A stretch of 64,000 nucleotides of DNA from Prorocentrum cordatum (Eukaryota > Sar > Dinophyceae > Prorocentrales > Prorocentraceae), in NCBI GenBank assembly GCA_963575745.1, contig CAUYUJ010014178.1, forward strand, positions 306,591 through 370,590, written 5' to 3'. A model generated the notes under the pieces. That model ran no database searches, was not told the origin of the DNA, and saw nothing but the letters and a program-made list of their open reading frames with translations. The position numbers and the translations under genes are program-made. This document shows, piece after piece, positions 24,180-35,386 of the stretch; position 1 is the stretch's first letter; each line of letters opens with the position of its first letter.

Positions 24180-25718
24180 CTTCCAGGCGGCGATTGTCCA
24201 GCTGCGCTCCGCGGATACATTCGTGCGGCGGATGTGGGCCATCCGCGCTCCCAACGCCTCGCCCAGCTTGCTTTCAAGAGGCCCCGTTCCGATAACTAGC
24301 GTTCTTGTTGTTCTCTTTCTGCTTTGTCCCTCTCCCGCTCCCTCCTCTCCAGGTGTGCCGGCCCATCCGGGGGCAGCGCATTGCCACGGGGAATCCGACG
24401 AGGCCGCGCACCGAGTCCGCGACAGGTGACTCGCTGTGCGGAGGCCCAGTCTGCTCTGCCCCGGCCGCGTGGCCAATAGTTTGCGTGCACGGCAGTTGCT
24501 GTCCTGGCCGCGTGGCCGATGGATCGTCGGAGGGCGTTTGCCCTGGACTCGGCCGCAGTCGAAATTGTGCACGAGTTTTCTCGCCCCCTGAGGGTGGACG
24601 CCGACGTGTCGCTCTATTTGGGGGATGCAGGCCCATCGATCTCTTCCAGGGCTGAGTCGAAGACGCTCACAATTTACAGTTTTACGCGGAGCGATTCTCC
24701 TCCCATTCGTCCTTCCCTCCCTCGCCTTCCGCCTCCTCCGCCTCCGTTCTCGTGTGTGCTGTTTATTGAGATTCCCACCAGAATCGTGAAGTCAGCAGCG
24801 ACCGCACTTTCGGACTTTCGGCTGCGTGCATCCGGAGATGCGCTGTGCGGATGCTCAGTCGGCTCTGTCCCAACCGCGTGGCCGATAGGCCGCGTGCACG
24901 GCAGTGCAGCAGGGGCGCAAATTCGACCCCTCAAGTTTGAGCTGATAGGCTTCCCGGTGCCACTTGAGCTCAAACTTGACCCCAAGTTTGAGCTGGCAGG
25001 GCTCCCGGTGCCACATCAAGTGCCACGTTTCACTCCGTGGTTCCCCCGCCTCCGCCTTGCTCCCCCCCCCCCTTGGCCATGCCCCCCCTCTAGTCGTTGG
25101 TCTCGTGGGCCTGGTCAGCCCCTCGGTTTCACTTGTTGTTTCAATCGCTGCGCACCCACCGCTATGGTGCTCGTTGGGATTTTAAGTTCACGCGATCTCT
25201 CACGGAGCTTCGGTCCAGTTCGTTGTTTCCCTTTTTCTACTTTTTGTCGCCTCGTGGATTTACTGGTTCGGCCGATTCGGCCATTCAGTAAAAGGACAGC
25301 CACACAACGCCTCGGCTGGCCAGGGGAAGATACGCTGCCAGGCAAATCCGTATCATTGGCAATCTGGCTTCTCTCCCTCCTCCTCTCCTCCTCCTCCTCC
25401 GGCTCCTCCCCCCCTCTTCTCCACCCCGTCTCACCGATACGATTTGGGGAAATTTCGCATCGCTCCGCGCTCGCGCGATTTTGCTTGATGGCCGTTCTCT
25501 TAAGCAGTGGCGGGAATTCGCTCCAAGCGCACAAGCGTCTCGATAGGAACTTGCCTTCGCGGCTAAACGTGATATTAACATGGTGTGGTGACGTTAACCC
25601 GGCCGGCCACCTGTGCCAAAAAAAGTATGCGGTTGGACCGATGCCGATGCCGCTGGCATTCCGTAGTCGGTCTGGCTTAGGCGTTTTCTTGCGCGCTCGT
25701 CTGCGCTCGGGAGACTGA
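24180..25718. other. Unassigned region with a 75-bp direct repeat and an inverted repeat
   Basis: The block around CTGTGCGGAGGCCCAGTC at 24433 recurs near 24842 (GCTGTGCGGATGCTCAGTCG), with CGCGTGGCC and GTGCACGGCAG in both. An inverted repeat TCAAGTTTGAGCT / AGCTCAAACTTGA lies at about 24930-24981. The long plus frame 24519-25718 has a Pro/Arg-rich, domain-free product, so I do not call it. Confidence 0.4.
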
Positions 25719-26530
25719 AGCTGGTACCGTGAAAAGCAGGAGTTGTCTGCTTTCGTCGAGGGTCTGCATGCGGGGTTTCTCTTTGGCGCGAGCAAGCTGC
25801 GAGCCGAGGAGTGGTGTTGTTTCTTGCTCGACGTCGCTGTGGCGCCAAAATCACGGCACGACTTGTTTTGGCACGTGTCCATGGGGCGTTGTTTTGGCGA
25901 GACCACTGGCTCGACTGCCCCGCTCGACCTGGTTGAGCCTGCAATTCGTGACATGACCACTGCGGCCATCGAGGTCGGCGGGGAACCCTGCGACAAAGAG
26001 GGCAAAAACGCTCCATTTGGAGCATGGGCTGTCCAGCCGGCCCAGCTGGCCTTCGCACCCTGGGTGCAGAAGAGATATGCGTTGGCGAAGCCGCCAGCTC
26101 CAACGCCAGAGGCCGCGCTGGCGTCAACGATGGAAGTATATCTGGCCGCGCAGGCCGCCTTCCAGACGAGAAGCGTACAGGCACTACCGTTCAATTTGGC
26201 GGATCGCTTGGTCGATGTTGGCATGGCTAACTTCCCCGAGGGCGCCTTGCCGTCGAAGGAGAATTTAGCGGTTTTCGAGGCTGCTGGCAGGGTTGCTCGC
26301 GACAAGGGGCGCCTGTTCGTCGGGGGCGCAAGCGGAGGGGACATGCAGAAACATGTCCGCCTTGCGTCGTCCAGAGTTCCCCAGGTCGGCGCGCCAGTGG
26401 GGGGCGGCAGCGTGGCCGAGCGCCATCGGCTGATGGTGGATTTCACAGAAGCCAAAATTGCGTCGGAGGTTCCTGTCAGGGACGAGCTTTTCGCAGGAGC
26501 GAAGCGTTTAGGAGCAATATTGGGGCCACC
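25719..26530 (+). CDS. Unidentified coding exon
   Basis: After a TGA at 25716-25718 the frame reads without stop for about 270 codons: KQELSAFVEGLHAGFLFGAS, EEWCCFLLDVAVAPKSRHDL, PFGAWAVQPAQLAFAPWVQ, NLADRLVDVGMANFPEGALP and LMVDFTEAKIASEVPVRDEL. The composition is typical of a soluble protein. The frame stays open into the Copia-like sequence (to 27137), but amino-acid composition changes near 26530, which may be the element's insertion point. No known domain recognised. Confidence 0.45.
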
Positions 26531-27385
26531 TACTCGAGTACATTGGTGTGCATTGGGGATCATGGGAAGATCAGACAACAATACGTTAGCATGTGGCGAA
26601 CACCTCGCCATGTCAAACAAGCCATGGCGGCACGCACCACGTGCATGTGGCAGACAGAGCTCGACGTATGTAGCCAACGAAGGGACAGCGTACGAGCAGT
26701 TCTTGGAAGTTGTCTTGCAACATTTTCGACTCATCGACTCCTGCCAGGTCAAGCCAACCAATACGGAGTGGCACCGCGTCCAGCGCCAACTCGAGAAGAA
26801 AGCAGGAGCAAGGGGCTACGTCCAGCACCACCAACAGCACCAGCCAACCACCGTCAACAGCATCGGCGGAACAGGAATTGAAAGCTTCCGCTCCGCCGAG
26901 GCGCAGCACCACCACCGACTAAGACAGTCACCTTCCACGGCGCACACGCTCATACCCACCGCGTCGATCGAGCGACGCCCACAGCCGACCTCCACCAGTC
27001 GTCAGTATCCCCATCATCACCGTCATCACCCTCGCCTCAGGACCTTTCCTCCTTTCTTACCGACTCCCATGAGCGAGCGAAGGCGAAAAAAGGCTCAGCA
27101 GGATAAGATAAGACGCCGGAGGAGATTAAGACCATGAGGAAGTGAAAGCCACAGGAGCAGGAGCCACACTTCGACGATTGCGGCAGCGATCTGGATGGCC
27201 GACCCGTGTGGCAGCTCCTTCTGGCTTGACAGCGACGGAATGGAAACTTTCCCCAGCTGTGGTGATGTTCGCGCTGGAAACGTTGACAGTCACCTTCTGG
27301 ATCCAGAGTTTTCTTTGAGCTACTTGTTGGGAGTGACGGAGGGGGCACCGAGTACTGGCATAGACGACCACCCAATGGCGAGTAT
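26531..27385 (+). pseudogene. N-terminal part of the Copia polyprotein
   Basis: The frame carries NEGTAYEQFLEVVLQHFRLI and TNTEWHRVQRQLEKKAGARG, then a Gln/His/Thr-rich segment and a very basic Arg/Lys end near 27120. It may be gag-like, but no CCHC knuckle is visible. Confidence 0.35.
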
Positions 27386-28150
27386 GTGCAGTTTGGCAAT
27401 CTCACCAGCTACCTGTCCAGGGAGGAGAAAAGAGGAACCGACCTCCTCGAGATCTGTGGCGGCGCGACCGGCGCGACGAAAGTGGCAGCCAGACGGCGTT
27501 TGACAATAGGCGGCGTTTTGGACATTGTGAGAGGAGCTGATTCGACGAAGGACCACAATGCCGATCAACTCTTGGAGTATTTGTTCACGCACAAACCCCA
27601 AGCCGTCGTCATGGCAACGCCGGCCGCTGACCGCGCAGAGACCGCCCACGCTCGACAGACAGAACATTGCCAATGTATGCGCGCTGGTGGTTACAAACCA
27701 GTTGGAAGGTGGCAGACACTTTGTTTTGGAAGGCCCACGGGATTCGGATATCTTTCGTTTACCACCCATGCGTGACGTCACGTACCGATCCCACATCGCA
27801 CGGGCTACTTTCCCGTTGTGCGCCGTGGGGTTGGTCAACCCAGACGGGCTTCCCACGCAGAGGTGGACGACGCTAGGGGCGAGCACCAAAACCATGATTT
27901 TGGATTTCTCTTCGTTGGTCTGCGCCCACAGGAAGCACTCGGTATCTGCAACCACCGCGAACACGTCGAAAGCACGGTGCGCGCAGGTGTGGCCAGAACT
28001 TATGTGTCGTATGATGATTGATGGGATATTACGTGTATTGCGGCAGGAATCCGAAAGATCTTTCCCTGCATTCAACCAGAAACACCCTGCAGAGGCCCTC
28101 TTCGACTTCCCCGGGTGCAAGAGGCACGAAGTATGGCACTACCCTCTCCA
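27386..28150 (+). pseudogene. Methyltransferase-like domain of the Copia polyprotein
   Basis: Frame 2 reads DLLEICGGATGATKVAARRR, with LLEICGG resembling an AdoMet-binding motif I, then YLFTHKPQAVVMATPA, where a motif IV with PC would be expected in a cytosine methyltransferase; the Cys is absent. From about 27660 the match continues in frame 3: NQLEGGRHFVLEGPRDSDIF, CAVGLVNPDGLPTQRWTT and CAQVWPELMCRMMIDGI. Dinoflagellate retrotransposons carrying methyltransferase-like domains are known. The assignment is by motif and recollection; the frame change and lost Cys argue against activity. Confidence 0.45.
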
Positions 28151-28735
28151 CGCTCGACGAGCTGAGCCCCCAGAGCTTTGCCGGTACTACGACAGAGTCC
28201 CAGAAGGCATCACTTGCCCTGCCTGCCTGGCTGGCAAGTACCACGCCGACGACTCGCACACGCAGGTGGCTGGTGGATGTATTGCACCAGATTCGATGTA
28301 CAGATTTGGGAGGCGGCGGAAGGGCGGGCCGGCGCGCGCCCCAGGTACCCGAGGGAACGGAGGAGCGGATCGACGACGACGTATCACCGACGACGACGCT
28401 CTCAACGACCCAGGTCCTCTTGGCCACCCCCCCCCCTGTCTGGACCGCCCGCGGAACCAGCAGCGCAGGAGGAGGAGGAGGACATCCTACCGCGCCCAGA
28501 TGCAGCACCAAGCGGGGGTAACGTTCCGGCGCTACCAGCGCCTGCTCCAGAGCACGCGAAGGAGGATGAAGGCGGAGAGCCGCCCATGCCTGGCGAGATG
28601 GGCGACCCCCCATCAATTCGCGCGCAGCAAGCAGACGCAGGCGCTCCGCAACGCCGACGCACAGTCTCAGGAAGGCACCAGCGGCAAAGAACATTGGAGG
28701 ACAGACGACGTATCCAGAGTTATGCGACGCCTTGA
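28151..28735 (+). other. Charged low-complexity linker in the polyprotein
   Basis: The frame of the preceding domain continues as an Arg/Pro-rich segment with an Arg run (RRRRRRT). Other frames here are Pro- or Ser-rich. It is probably a linker between the methyltransferase-like and integrase domains. Confidence 0.35.
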
Positions 28736-30054
28736 ATCTGACAACGCCGACGAACGCGAACTAGCAATCCAACGTCTGCACTTTCGGTGGTATCACCTCC
28801 CCAGCACCCACATGCAATCATTCATGAGGGCGGCGAAAGTTCCAGCACGAGCAGTCGGGGACGTACCAGGTGTAGTACAAGGATGTGATGTATGCAGACA
28901 GCGGCAAACACCACCATCCACACTCAGTAACAGCAGTCCGGCTGATCACCGAATTTAATTTCGAGGTGCAGATGGACTTGTGGTTTTGCCATTCGCTGAT
29001 TGACCAACCACAACTGATGCGAACTGTCATGCGTTTGATAGATGCGTGTATCAGATGGTCGGCAAACGGGCTCCTGAAAGACAAGGAGGAAACGACACTC
29101 TGCACCAAAATCAGCGAACTTTGGCTGTCCCGCCACGGACCCATGCGGGCATTGGTACAGGGCGGCGAATCTGAGATGAAGGGCAGAGCAGTAGCAGACT
29201 GGGCTGAAGCAAGCCGCATCCAGCTCAAGTGCAGACCTCCTGGAGCCAAGGCGTGGATAGCATAACGACACCAGCAGATACTCCGAAAGAGCCTGCACGC
29301 CACCGAGGACCAGATGAAGAAGGAGGGCATCTTTACCCCCATCGAGCAGACTTTGGCAACCATCACGTTTGCCCACAACGCACTGGTCAACATCGACGGC
29401 AAGATGGCCTACAACGCGCTCTACGGACGTACGCCTTCACGACTACCGACGTTCGACGGAGCGACGCAAGCCGAGCAGAACAACGAATTACCGCGAGGAG
29501 AAACCCTGTCACGGTACCAATCGCGTATCCGCGAGATCGCCTTGAGCACTTTCATTGAGCACACGGCCAAGGACCGACTACGACGAGCAGAACACCACCG
29601 CACCCGACCAGCACTGGAATTGGCCAAGCCCAGGCCAGGACAACAAGTTGACATTTGGTTTGAGCCCACGACCAAGGACGTCAGCGGATGGCGTGGCCCG
29701 GCCATTGTTCACACCATACTGGCTGCAGAAAACGTCGCTACAGTGCGGTATCAAGGACGTACTCTCGACAGACGCGGGCAGGAAATTCGCGAACATGTAG
29801 CTTGTTTGGTATTCTTGGCAAGCCAGAAACAACATCCACATAGGCAGTGGCAGTTGGTACGCGAGACGGTGGAAGACTTCAGCATCAACACCGCGAATAC
29901 GTACGGCCTCAACATGCACAATAACAAGAACAACCCAGGCTGGCGTCTATCTCGGGACAGCATCTCGACAACAGAGGCGAGTTTTAGACGCAGGGCTTTT
30001 CTTGGCAACCGCCGCGGTGCGCATGGAATTGTGTACCACCATCAGGCTTGCTAG
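28736..30054 (+). pseudogene. Copia integrase, with a lost catalytic residue and a stop at the third
   Basis: The HHCC-like zinc domain (RLHFRWYHLPSTHM...GCDVCRQ) ends in frame 3 near 28958. The core follows in frame 1: FEVQMDLWF holds the first Asp (28975). The second acidic position reads LVQGGESEMKG, with Gly in place of Asp at 29161. The third falls on a TAA (29263-29265), just before RHQQILRKSL, where integrases have a Glu in an ERHNxxLR-like context. The frame then goes on with FTPIEQTLATITFAHNALVN and ends with GWRGPAIVHTILAAENVATV, an SH3-like C-terminal part. Nonfunctional as read. Confidence 0.65.
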
Positions 30055-32227
30055 GAGGGCGGCAATACTACAGCCGTTGCAAGGCTTCACGCACAGCGAG
30101 ATCTGGATATGGCGATCGACTCTACAGGGCGGCGGCGTAGACGACGAGCCGCTCGTCTTCAACAGCGAGTACGGTGACGTCAACGAACCGATCCACATCA
30201 CAAGCCTGGTCAAGCACGACCCTGACATTCAGAATGGCGCCGCTGTGTGGGCCGACTTCTGCCTGCTCCAATTCTTCGGGGCAGCGGCCGACGACGCAGA
30301 GCAGCTCGTACGGCAGCATCCTGGAGTACGACTTCTAGCAGGAAGCGGCCAGGTTGAGAGGAGGGGGAGGAGGAGGAGGGAGGAGGAGGGAGGCGACGTC
30401 TCTTTATTTCCGACCCCTCCCTCGCTCAAATTGCCTCCTTTCGTTCCTGCCCCATCGGCTCCAATACCTCATGTCCCCAAGCGTACCTACTCGACTCCAG
30501 CACCACCTCCCGAACCTCCGACTCCCGATCTGGACGTCGATGGCGCGCAGGGGGGCACGATTTGTCCGCCTCAACGCGTGCCGATTGAAACGGAGCCAGC
30601 AACAGCGCCGACAACACGACTTTCCGACAGTGGCTTGCATAGAAATGTGCACCACACGCCGACATCGACCGAAGCCTACGACGACGACCCCGCCGCCGCC
30701 TAAGATGCATTACGTGCTGGCGGTCGTCCCGCAGTCGATTCCATTCCCGCCTCCCACGCCTCCAATGTTCCCTCGCAGGATGGACGCAAGCAAATTAAGA
30801 TCGCAGGCGACGGAACGCACGGGGACTCGAAAAAACCCTCCCGTCGACGATCTCATAAGCTCGACTCCACCTCCATCTCCACCTCCACCTCCATCACCAC
30901 CCGCAGGAGGAGCTGAGCGACTCAGACGGTTGATAACAACACACTCGAGCATGTCGAGAACACCAGGAAGCAAGCAACCAACACCTGACGTGATTCTCAC
31001 CAGTCCTCCCCCTCCACCTTCACCACCTGCCGCAAGAGGAGGAAGAGGAGGCGGCAGAGCATGTGGAAGCAACACGTGCACTCCACCAAGCAAATCGTCA
31101 TCTTCGATGACGTGGATTCCGGTGCAGTTGAGCAGCCACCCTAAACCACCACCACCTCCACCTGCACCGACAGCAGCAACAACAACACTTCAGGAGCAGG
31201 AAACCCCAAGATCTAGAAGCCCATTCGCGAAAACCGATTCTCCAATTGAGGTCTCGATGCAACTGGGAGGTCCACCACCGTCGCCTCCGACCACCAAGGC
31301 GAAGCAGATGGCCACTCCAAGATCGAGAACACCACCAGGAGTACAACCAGCACCTGTGGCTAAACCACCTCCGCCTGACCGACCACAACCATTGCCGTGG
31401 CCAGCAGCCGGATCACAAGCTACAGTGTGGGATGTGGTTGCAGCACCGCGCATGTATGCGCCTGGAGTGCACTCGCCGCCCAAACACGGAGGAACGCCAG
31501 AAAAGAGGCCAAGAGTTTCGTCAAACCTTGCAGTGGCTACGACGGAAAACACAGCCGACCATTCAAGCGGCACGGGAATAGAGATGTTCCCACCGCTAGC
31601 CTCGACGATTTAAGGCGCATCACCTGCACCGACTCGACTGTTCACTACCCCACTCAAGCGTCAGAGGCTTCCACAATCCAATACGACGCGGTACCGACTC
31701 CTGCAGCATTGCCGACGCAACTGGTACAGCCGACAGGAGGAGCAGCCTCATCGGACTCGAACCCGCAGCTTCATCAACCCCTGCTGCCGACAGCCGAAAA
31801 CGCAGCAACCATTCAGCAGAACAGACCATCACAGGAGGATGAGGAGGAACTTGATTGGAAGCTGTGGACCAACGTGATCAATGAAGATGACAGCGACGAG
31901 GGCGACGAGCTACCAGACGGCGACGACGGCGAGCTAAGAATGGACACGTTCTTAGCCAACGACTGTGTTCCGACTCACCGCGACGGCCTGCTAGAAGAAG
32001 TGGAGATTGGGTTCGAGGGAGTGGCAGCGTGGAGTCATATTGGAATGGGTTATATGGTGCACGACGGCGAGACATTGGTGAATGTGTGGAGCACAGTGAC
32101 AGGGGAACAGAAGACCGTGATCTCGAAATCCCTGACAGACCTCATCAAACAGGAAATGGTGAAACACGCTATCGAGTGGGGATGTAATAGTTCACCCGGG
32201 GCCAGGTCGTGTGAGTTATCCCCATAA
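30055..32227 (+). pseudogene. Proline-rich and acidic segment of the Copia polyprotein
   Basis: Three frames in turn carry NSEYGDVNEPIHITSLVKHD (30.17 kb), a Pro-rich stretch with PPPSPPPPPSPP (30.87-31.6 kb), and an acidic end with EDEEELDWKLWTNVINEDDS and SLTDLIKQEMVKHAIEWGCN before a TAA near 32225. This kind of linker normally precedes the RT in Copia elements; here the RT is absent. Confidence 0.4.
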
Positions 32228-32817
32228 TCGACAAAACAGCGGCATCGATAAGTCAAGAACCCCTTCCTGCGCAGAAACGTTGAACTCCGACTTATTTTTC
32301 GCAACCGCGACCGCCAACGCCGCATATATCGATGAACGGCAACATCAACACAAGCAACAGCAGCAACAACATGAACAACATCAAAACCTATGCGCACTAC
32401 GAGTCTTAGCGCAACTATTACTGCGATTGCCATTATTGCTGCTGCTAGTGCGCGTGGCCCTATTGGACATGATTTCGGAACTATTACGACTACTACACGC
32501 ACTTGGGGCCTCTTTTGGCCTCTTGGAGCCAAATTTGGCCTTTCCTCTTGGGTCCCTATAGGGCCTTTTCTCTTCGGCCCTGCGACAGCTACGACTACGA
32601 TTGCTACTGCAAATACTGGGGCCTCCTGTACCTTGAGCCACTTGAAACATCGGTGTGCTAAACTATATTGGGCCGATTCTCTCCCGCTCCATCCTCTTCC
32701 GTAAGCCTTGGCTCGAACCTAAATTGTTGTTGGCCTTTGATTCTGGGGCCTCGCGGCGACGCGGTTTCGGCGCCCCCTCGTTTTTTTAGTGGCCGCGGAG
32801 GCCGGCTGCCAGCAGCG
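32228..32817. other. Unassigned region with CAA-rich and palindromic short motifs
   Basis: A CAACA/CAGCAA run lies at 32338-32391. A perfect palindrome GCCAAATTTGGC is at 32528-32539, and CCCTATAGGG follows. No gene recognised. Confidence 0.4.
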
Positions 32818-33299
32818 GGATGCCTGTGAAGATGAGCGCAGGCTATGCCAACGCGTTGCTCCAGAGCTCTTCGGATGGCTATCGCATCATGATGCGCATG
32901 AATCACATCGTGGAGCCAGATCGCCCCTTGGTCAAGGAGATGCGCGCCAGGCTCATCAAGCACAGTGACGACTCCGAATGGATCGCTCGGCGCTGGGTCA
33001 AGATGTGCAACATGAAGTGTGTCCACAAGGCCAAGACGAGGCCACGCGCTCCCGCCATCCCGTTACCGCGCCGCGCCGAGGACTGGCCCGCGCAGGACGC
33101 CGACGGCGACGACGACTCCTTCTACCAGGAGGGCGATGATGACGATGATGGTCATCCCGAGGCTGCTGGTTCGGGAGGCCCTGTTCCTCAGGACGATCAC
33201 GAAGATGATCGTGCTGCCGCAGGCCGTGTTCCTCAGGACGATCGCGAAGATGGTCATGCTGCTGGTGCCGCAGGCCGTGTCCCTGGTTCCTCAGGATGA
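32818..33299 (+). CDS. Unidentified coding stretch ending in an acidic repeat
   Basis: From the ATG at 32820 the frame begins MPVKMSAGYANALLQSSSDG and continues YRIMMRMNHIVEPDRPLVKE and EWIARRWVKMCNMKCVHKAK. It then enters an acidic, Asp/Glu/His-rich part encoded by the minisatellite at 33183-33445. The front half looks like genuine protein; the back half is repeat-derived. Confidence 0.45.
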
Positions 33300-33445
33300 T
33301 CACGAAGATGGTCACGCTACTGGTGCCGCAGGCCCTGTTCCTCAGGCCCCAGGACGATCACGAAGATGGTCTTGCTGATGGAGCCAGCTAGATTTGTTTA
33401 CAATGGTGAGGATGATCGCGAAGATGTGATCACGGTGGCCGTCAC
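33183..33445. repeat. 45-58-bp minisatellite GTTCCTCAGGACGATCACGA
   Basis: Copies start at 33183, 33228, 33286 and 33337, with a diverged fragment at 33400. Unit length varies through a GCTGCTGGTGCC insertion. It encodes PQDDHEDG-like repeats in the frame above. Confidence 0.85.
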
Positions 33446-33463
33446 GTGAGGGAGCCAGCTAGA

Positions 33464-33546
33464 GGGAGGAGGAGGAGGAGGAGGAGGAGGAGGAGGAGGA
33501 GGAGGAGGAGGAGGGGGGGAGGAGGAGGAGGAGGAGGAGGAAGAGG
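33464..33546. repeat. (GGA)n tract
   Basis: A GGA run with a short G9 interruption. No gene; open frames around it give Arg- or Gly-rich products. Confidence 0.95.
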
Positions 33547-34150
33547 TTTTTCGCTCGCCTATTCATCACCGTGCCAGCCTCAGGCGAGGCATCCTCGGGC
33601 GCGAGTCGAGCGCCGCTCGAGCCCTGACGTTCGACGCGTTCGACGCGGCTCTCGGCCGACAAAACAGGCGTCGCCTTCGACGACGACGGTGAATAGGTCG
33701 ACCCTGTGATCTCGGGGGTATCTGGATACCCTTGCGTCCTGCGCACACGTCCATGGTTTGTTTTTGGTCGGTCGGTCGGCGGTCTCGCGCCCTCTCGGGC
33801 GCCCTGAGGTCCTGTCCAATTCGAGGAGGGGGCGAAGGGGGGGGGGGGGGCGCGAGGAGAGGCAAGGATACGCAACGAAACATTCCACAGGCCGCGCCCC
33901 CCCTCGCTTCCACGGGCGCGAAGATAATCGCGCTTCGCGCGTCTCGGTCTGGGCCAGATCGGGCGGTTTTGTTTTTTTCCAGCGAGGGCGGCGCGAAGGT
34001 GCGCGGGCGCGAAGATGACCGCGGGGGGTGGCGCGCGAAGTTGGGCGTCAATGCCAGCGACGTAGCACTTGATGGAAGAGCGGGTAGCGGACGGGGCGCG
34101 GTTGCCGCCATCTTGCCCAAGTTGGCCAAAGTCACGAGGTACATGCATCC
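33547..34150. other. Unassigned high-GC region
   Basis: Several overlapping frames on both strands (for example 33459-34193 minus) have Arg/Pro/Ser-rich products with no domain. A G12 run is at about 33838-33850. Confidence 0.3.
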
Positions 34151-34440
34151 ATGAACTCAGAGACTGCAGCAAGTCTCGCAGCTTGCCTTGCAAACCGCAG
34201 CTTCATTCAGGATGGCTGCGGTTTGGGCATCGAGTCCAAGAGAGCAGTTGTCCAGTGCGCTCGGGGTTTGCTCTCGGCCATAGGCGATGGAACGTTTTCT
34301 AAGAGAGTGCACTTCAAGCGACGGGCTACGCAGATCTCCCTGAACCACTTCGGCGTGAGGGGCCTCCACGCGCTGCTCGCGGGCGTCGGCGCCCCCGTTT
34401 GCTCAGCGCTGTCGCTCGACGCGGTCGCGGAGAAGGTTCC
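34151..34440 (+). CDS. Unidentified short coding stretch
   Basis: The frame starts with an ATG at 34151: NSETAASLAACLANRSFIQD, then SKRAVVQCARGLLSAIGDGT and RATQISLNHFGVRGLHALLA. After about residue 95 it runs into GC-rich dispersed repeat. The front looks protein-like; family unknown. Confidence 0.35.
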
Positions 34441-34458
34441 GAGGGAGTCCCGCATTGG

Positions 34459-34703
34459 CCCCAAGAGGCCCCCAGGAGCAGTCGCGCGAAGCTTCTTTTG
34501 CGTTGCCGATTTCGGTGCCCTCATGGGGCCACCTTGGGGCCCTCTTGGGGCCCTCCCTGGCCCTTCCGAAGGCTTTGGGAAGGGTCCAGAAGTGCCCCGA
34601 GGGGGTTCGAGATGCTCCAGGATAGCTCCAAGAGGGCCCCAAGAGGGCACCGAAATCGGCCACGCAAGAGAGGCTTCGCGCGACCGCTCTTGGGGGCCTC
34701 TTG
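34459..34703. repeat. About 63-bp inverted repeat with a 118-bp loop
   Basis: The left arm (34459-34522) ends TTGCCGATTTCGGTGCCCTC. The right arm (34641-34703) starts GAGGGCACCGAAATCGGCCA. The inner 42 bp differ at only three positions. Flanking GGGGGCCTCTTGG words extend the symmetry. Confidence 0.9.
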
Positions 34704-34830
34704 GGGCCGTCTTGGGGCCTCATTGGGCCCCTCCGAGGGCCTTGGAAGGGTTCCAAACGGGCCCTCAGAAGGCACCGCGAGGCGCCGATGCGAAATCTCT
34801 CGGGGCCCAAATTCGAAGACCGAAGGTCGA
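34641..34830 (+). repeat. Dispersed repeat copy (inverted copy at 48815-49000)
   Basis: GAAATCGGCCACGCAAGAGA, GGCCTCATTGGGCCCCTCCG and GCGCCGATGCGAAATCTC occur here in the plus direction, and in the same order on the minus strand at 48.8-49.0 kb. Similarity is high over nearly 190 bp. Confidence 0.85.
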
Positions 34831-34900
34831 CAATCGAGAAATCCATTGAAATTCTCGAATATCGATCGTCGATCCTCGACCTTCGGATCAGGGGCCACGA
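34801..34900. repeat. Nested short palindromes
   Basis: CCGAAGGTCGA at about 34823 is answered by TCGACCTTCGG near 34876. Inside it, TCGAGAA and TTCTCGA flank an 11-bp loop. This can fold into a branched hairpin. Confidence 0.7.
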
Positions 34901-34904
34901 GGGC

Positions 34905-34972
34905 CGACGACGACGACGAGGATCGGGATTCGACGACGACGTCGACGACGTGGACGACGACGTCGACGACCC
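34905..34972. repeat. GAC-rich tract
   Basis: Repeated GACGACGTCGACGAC words, themselves palindromic (GACGTC, GTCGAC), similar to 48603-48815. Confidence 0.8.
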
Positions 34973-35125
34973 CCCGTTTCCGAAAACGGTTTCCCTCGTG
35001 TTTTGTAACATGCATTGTTTGAGTTTGGGTGTCTTCATTTGCCTGGCTGCCGTCGACGACCCCCTTCCGAAATTGGTTTCCCAGCGTTTTGTAACACGCA
35101 GGTGTTCTGAGTTCGGCCCCCCCCC
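34973..35125. repeat. About 86-bp tandem duplication
   Basis: CCCGTTTCCGAAAACGGTTT followed by GTTTTGTAACATGCA recurs as CCCTTCCGAAATTGGTTTCC followed by GTTTTGTAACACGCA near 35057. Confidence 0.75.
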
Positions 35126-35175
35126 CAAAAAAAAAGAAAAGAAAAGATTGTAGCATATTTGAGTTCGCGATTGTG

Positions 35176-35179
35176 CGTG

Positions 35180-35243
<64 letters not shown>

Positions 35244-35271
35244 CGTGCGTGCGTGTGTGTGTGTGTGTGTG

Positions 35272-35317
<46 letters not shown>

Positions 35318-35378
35318 GGAGGGGAGGGGGAGGAGGAGGAGGAGGAGGCGGAGGAGGAGGAGGAGGAGGAGGAGGGGG
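35176..35378. repeat. (GT)n, poly-G and (GGA)n compound microsatellite
   Basis: A GT run with GC and GGT interruptions (35176-35300), a G run (about 35301-35316), then GGA triplets. It sits immediately upstream of the next coding stretch. Confidence 0.95.
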
Positions 35379-35386
35379 CAAATGTG

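Larger units (their letters stand above)
26531..32227 (+). mobile_element. Copia-type retrotransposon remnant (5' two thirds)
   Basis: The sequence is less GC-rich than its neighbours. In order it holds a Gln/His-rich N-terminal part, a methyltransferase-like domain, an integrase, a proline-rich segment and an acidic segment. No RT follows before 32.8 kb. LTRs were not identified. Confidence 0.55.

Noticed and set aside
24519-25718. 399-codon plus-strand frame
   Set aside because: The product is Pro/Arg/Ser-rich with internal array-like parts and no domain; the adjoining frame after 25718 is far more credible.
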